Shown: piece after piece, positions 13,977 through 14,205 of the stretch
Layout: each line of letters starts with the position of its first letter
Numbering within the stretch: position 1 is the stretch's first letter
Assembly: GCA_021793935.1 (NCBI GenBank)
Contig: JAJYRV010000020.1
Span: 1-14,205 of the forward strand
Reading direction: 5' to 3'
DNA from: Actinomycetes bacterium
GTDB lineage: Bacteria > Actinomycetota > Actinomycetes > Actinomycetales > Beutenbergiaceae
Length of the DNA: 14,205 nucleotides
Notes under the pieces: model-generated
Databases searched by the model: none
Seen by the model: the letters and a program-made list of their open reading frames with translations, nothing else
What the model was told of the DNA's origin: nothing
Program-made: the position numbers and the translations under genes

Positions 13977-13982
13977 TAGGCT
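13977..13982 (+). promoter_or_regulatory. Putative -10 element for a leaderless aldo/keto reductase transcript
   Basis: TAGGCT ends exactly 6 bases before the ATG at 13989, the same hexamer and spacing as before moxR. It lies in the 24-base gap after serA. No Shine-Dalgarno is at proper distance and no clear -35 is visible. Confidence 0.5.
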
Positions 13983-13988
13983 ACGTGT

Positions 13989-14205
13989 ATGTACACACCT
14001 GCACCCGATCGCTATGACCGCATGCCCATGCGCCGCGCCGGCGCTAGCGGCTTGAAACTTCCGCTCATCTCCCTTGGGCTGTGGCACAACTTCGGTGATG
14101 ACAGCCCGATGCAAACGCAGCGCGATATTGTTCTGCACGCGTTCGATCAGGGCATCACTCAGTTCGACCTGGCTAACAACTACGGTCCGCCGGGCGGGTC
14201 GGCCG
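13989..14205 (+). CDS. Aldo/keto reductase, YghZ/L-glyceraldehyde-3-phosphate reductase type (5' part)
   Basis: The reading frame is open from the ATG to the window edge (72 codons) and is plainly the N-terminus of an NADPH-dependent aldo/keto reductase of the YghZ (AKR14) kind. It shows RRAGASGLKLPLISLGLWHN (15-34) and then AFDQGITQFDLANNYGPPGG (51-70). Asp60 and Tyr65 are the first two residues of the family's catalytic Asp-Tyr-Lys-His tetrad. The rest is outside the window. YghZ-type enzymes reduce L-glyceraldehyde 3-phosphate and other toxic aldehydes. The assignment to this subgroup rests on LGLWHNFG and LANNYGPP. The gene follows serA by 24 bases with its own likely leaderless promoter. 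Confidence 0.88.
   Translation, partial: MYTPAPDRYDRMPMRRAGASGLKLPLISLGLWHNFGDDSPMQTQRDIVLHAFDQGITQFDLANNYGPPGGSA

Noticed and set aside
12768..14138. 456-codon open frame on the minus strand opposite serA
   Set aside because: It mirrors serA codon by codon, has no recognisable domain and no ribosome-binding site. Long antisense frames are expected in high-GC genes.
1..14205. CRISPR array, insertion sequence, prophage, tRNA or rRNA
   Set aside because: I saw no spaced direct repeats, transposase, integrase, cloverleaf or rRNA sequence while reading through. The gene content is ordinary chromosomal housekeeping.

Overview
The window is high-GC bacterial chromosome and reads as an actinobacterium. 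The evidence is GC-rich codon use, DUF3040 and SAV_6107-type HEPN proteins, the actinobacterial form of DinB, a HelR-type RNA polymerase motor ATPase, a MoxR/DUF58/transglutaminase operon beside the start of the division and cell wall (dcw) cluster, and several apparently leaderless promoters. The E. coli-length SerA with a C-terminal ACT domain suggests the Actinomycetales/Micrococcales side rather than mycobacteria or streptomycetes. That narrower placement is inference.

Layout. (1) Bases 1-1660, minus strand: the start of the dcw cluster, mraZ, then rsmH, then the first 18 codons of the next gene (ftsL position). Its promoter is overlapped by four TGG-led repeats at exact 10-bp spacing, which look like the MraZ operator. 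(2) Bases 1771-5860, plus strand: an overlapping three-gene operon, moxR, DUF58 and a transglutaminase-like membrane protein, probably acting at the cell envelope. (3) Bases 5932-8050, minus strand: SAV_6107 HEPN protein, dinB (DNA polymerase IV) and DUF3040. The promoter of the first two has a near-consensus LexA/SOS box inside it. (4) Bases 8064-8894, plus strand: a divergent spermidine-synthase-like protein with altered active-site motifs. (5) Bases 8966-10364, minus strand: a terminator, a cold-shock protein with a long palindrome-rich leader, and a PAC2-family protein. (6) Bases 10432-14205, plus strand: helR, serA (with a perfect palindrome beside its promoter) and the 5' end of an aldo/keto reductase.

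How the parts relate: cell-wall/division functions (mraZ, rsmH, moxR operon) sit back to back. DNA-damage tolerance (dinB) is linked with a small HEPN protein under likely LexA control. Stress-type genes (csp, helR) and serine biosynthesis follow as separate transcription units. I see no mobile element, CRISPR array, RNA gene or phage remnant, and no gap over 300 bases without a gene. Nothing here is an obvious new multi-gene system. The best leads are regulatory: the SOS box over the HEPN-dinB promoter, the MraZ repeats, the serA palindrome, the csp leader and the repeated leaderless-start geometry.
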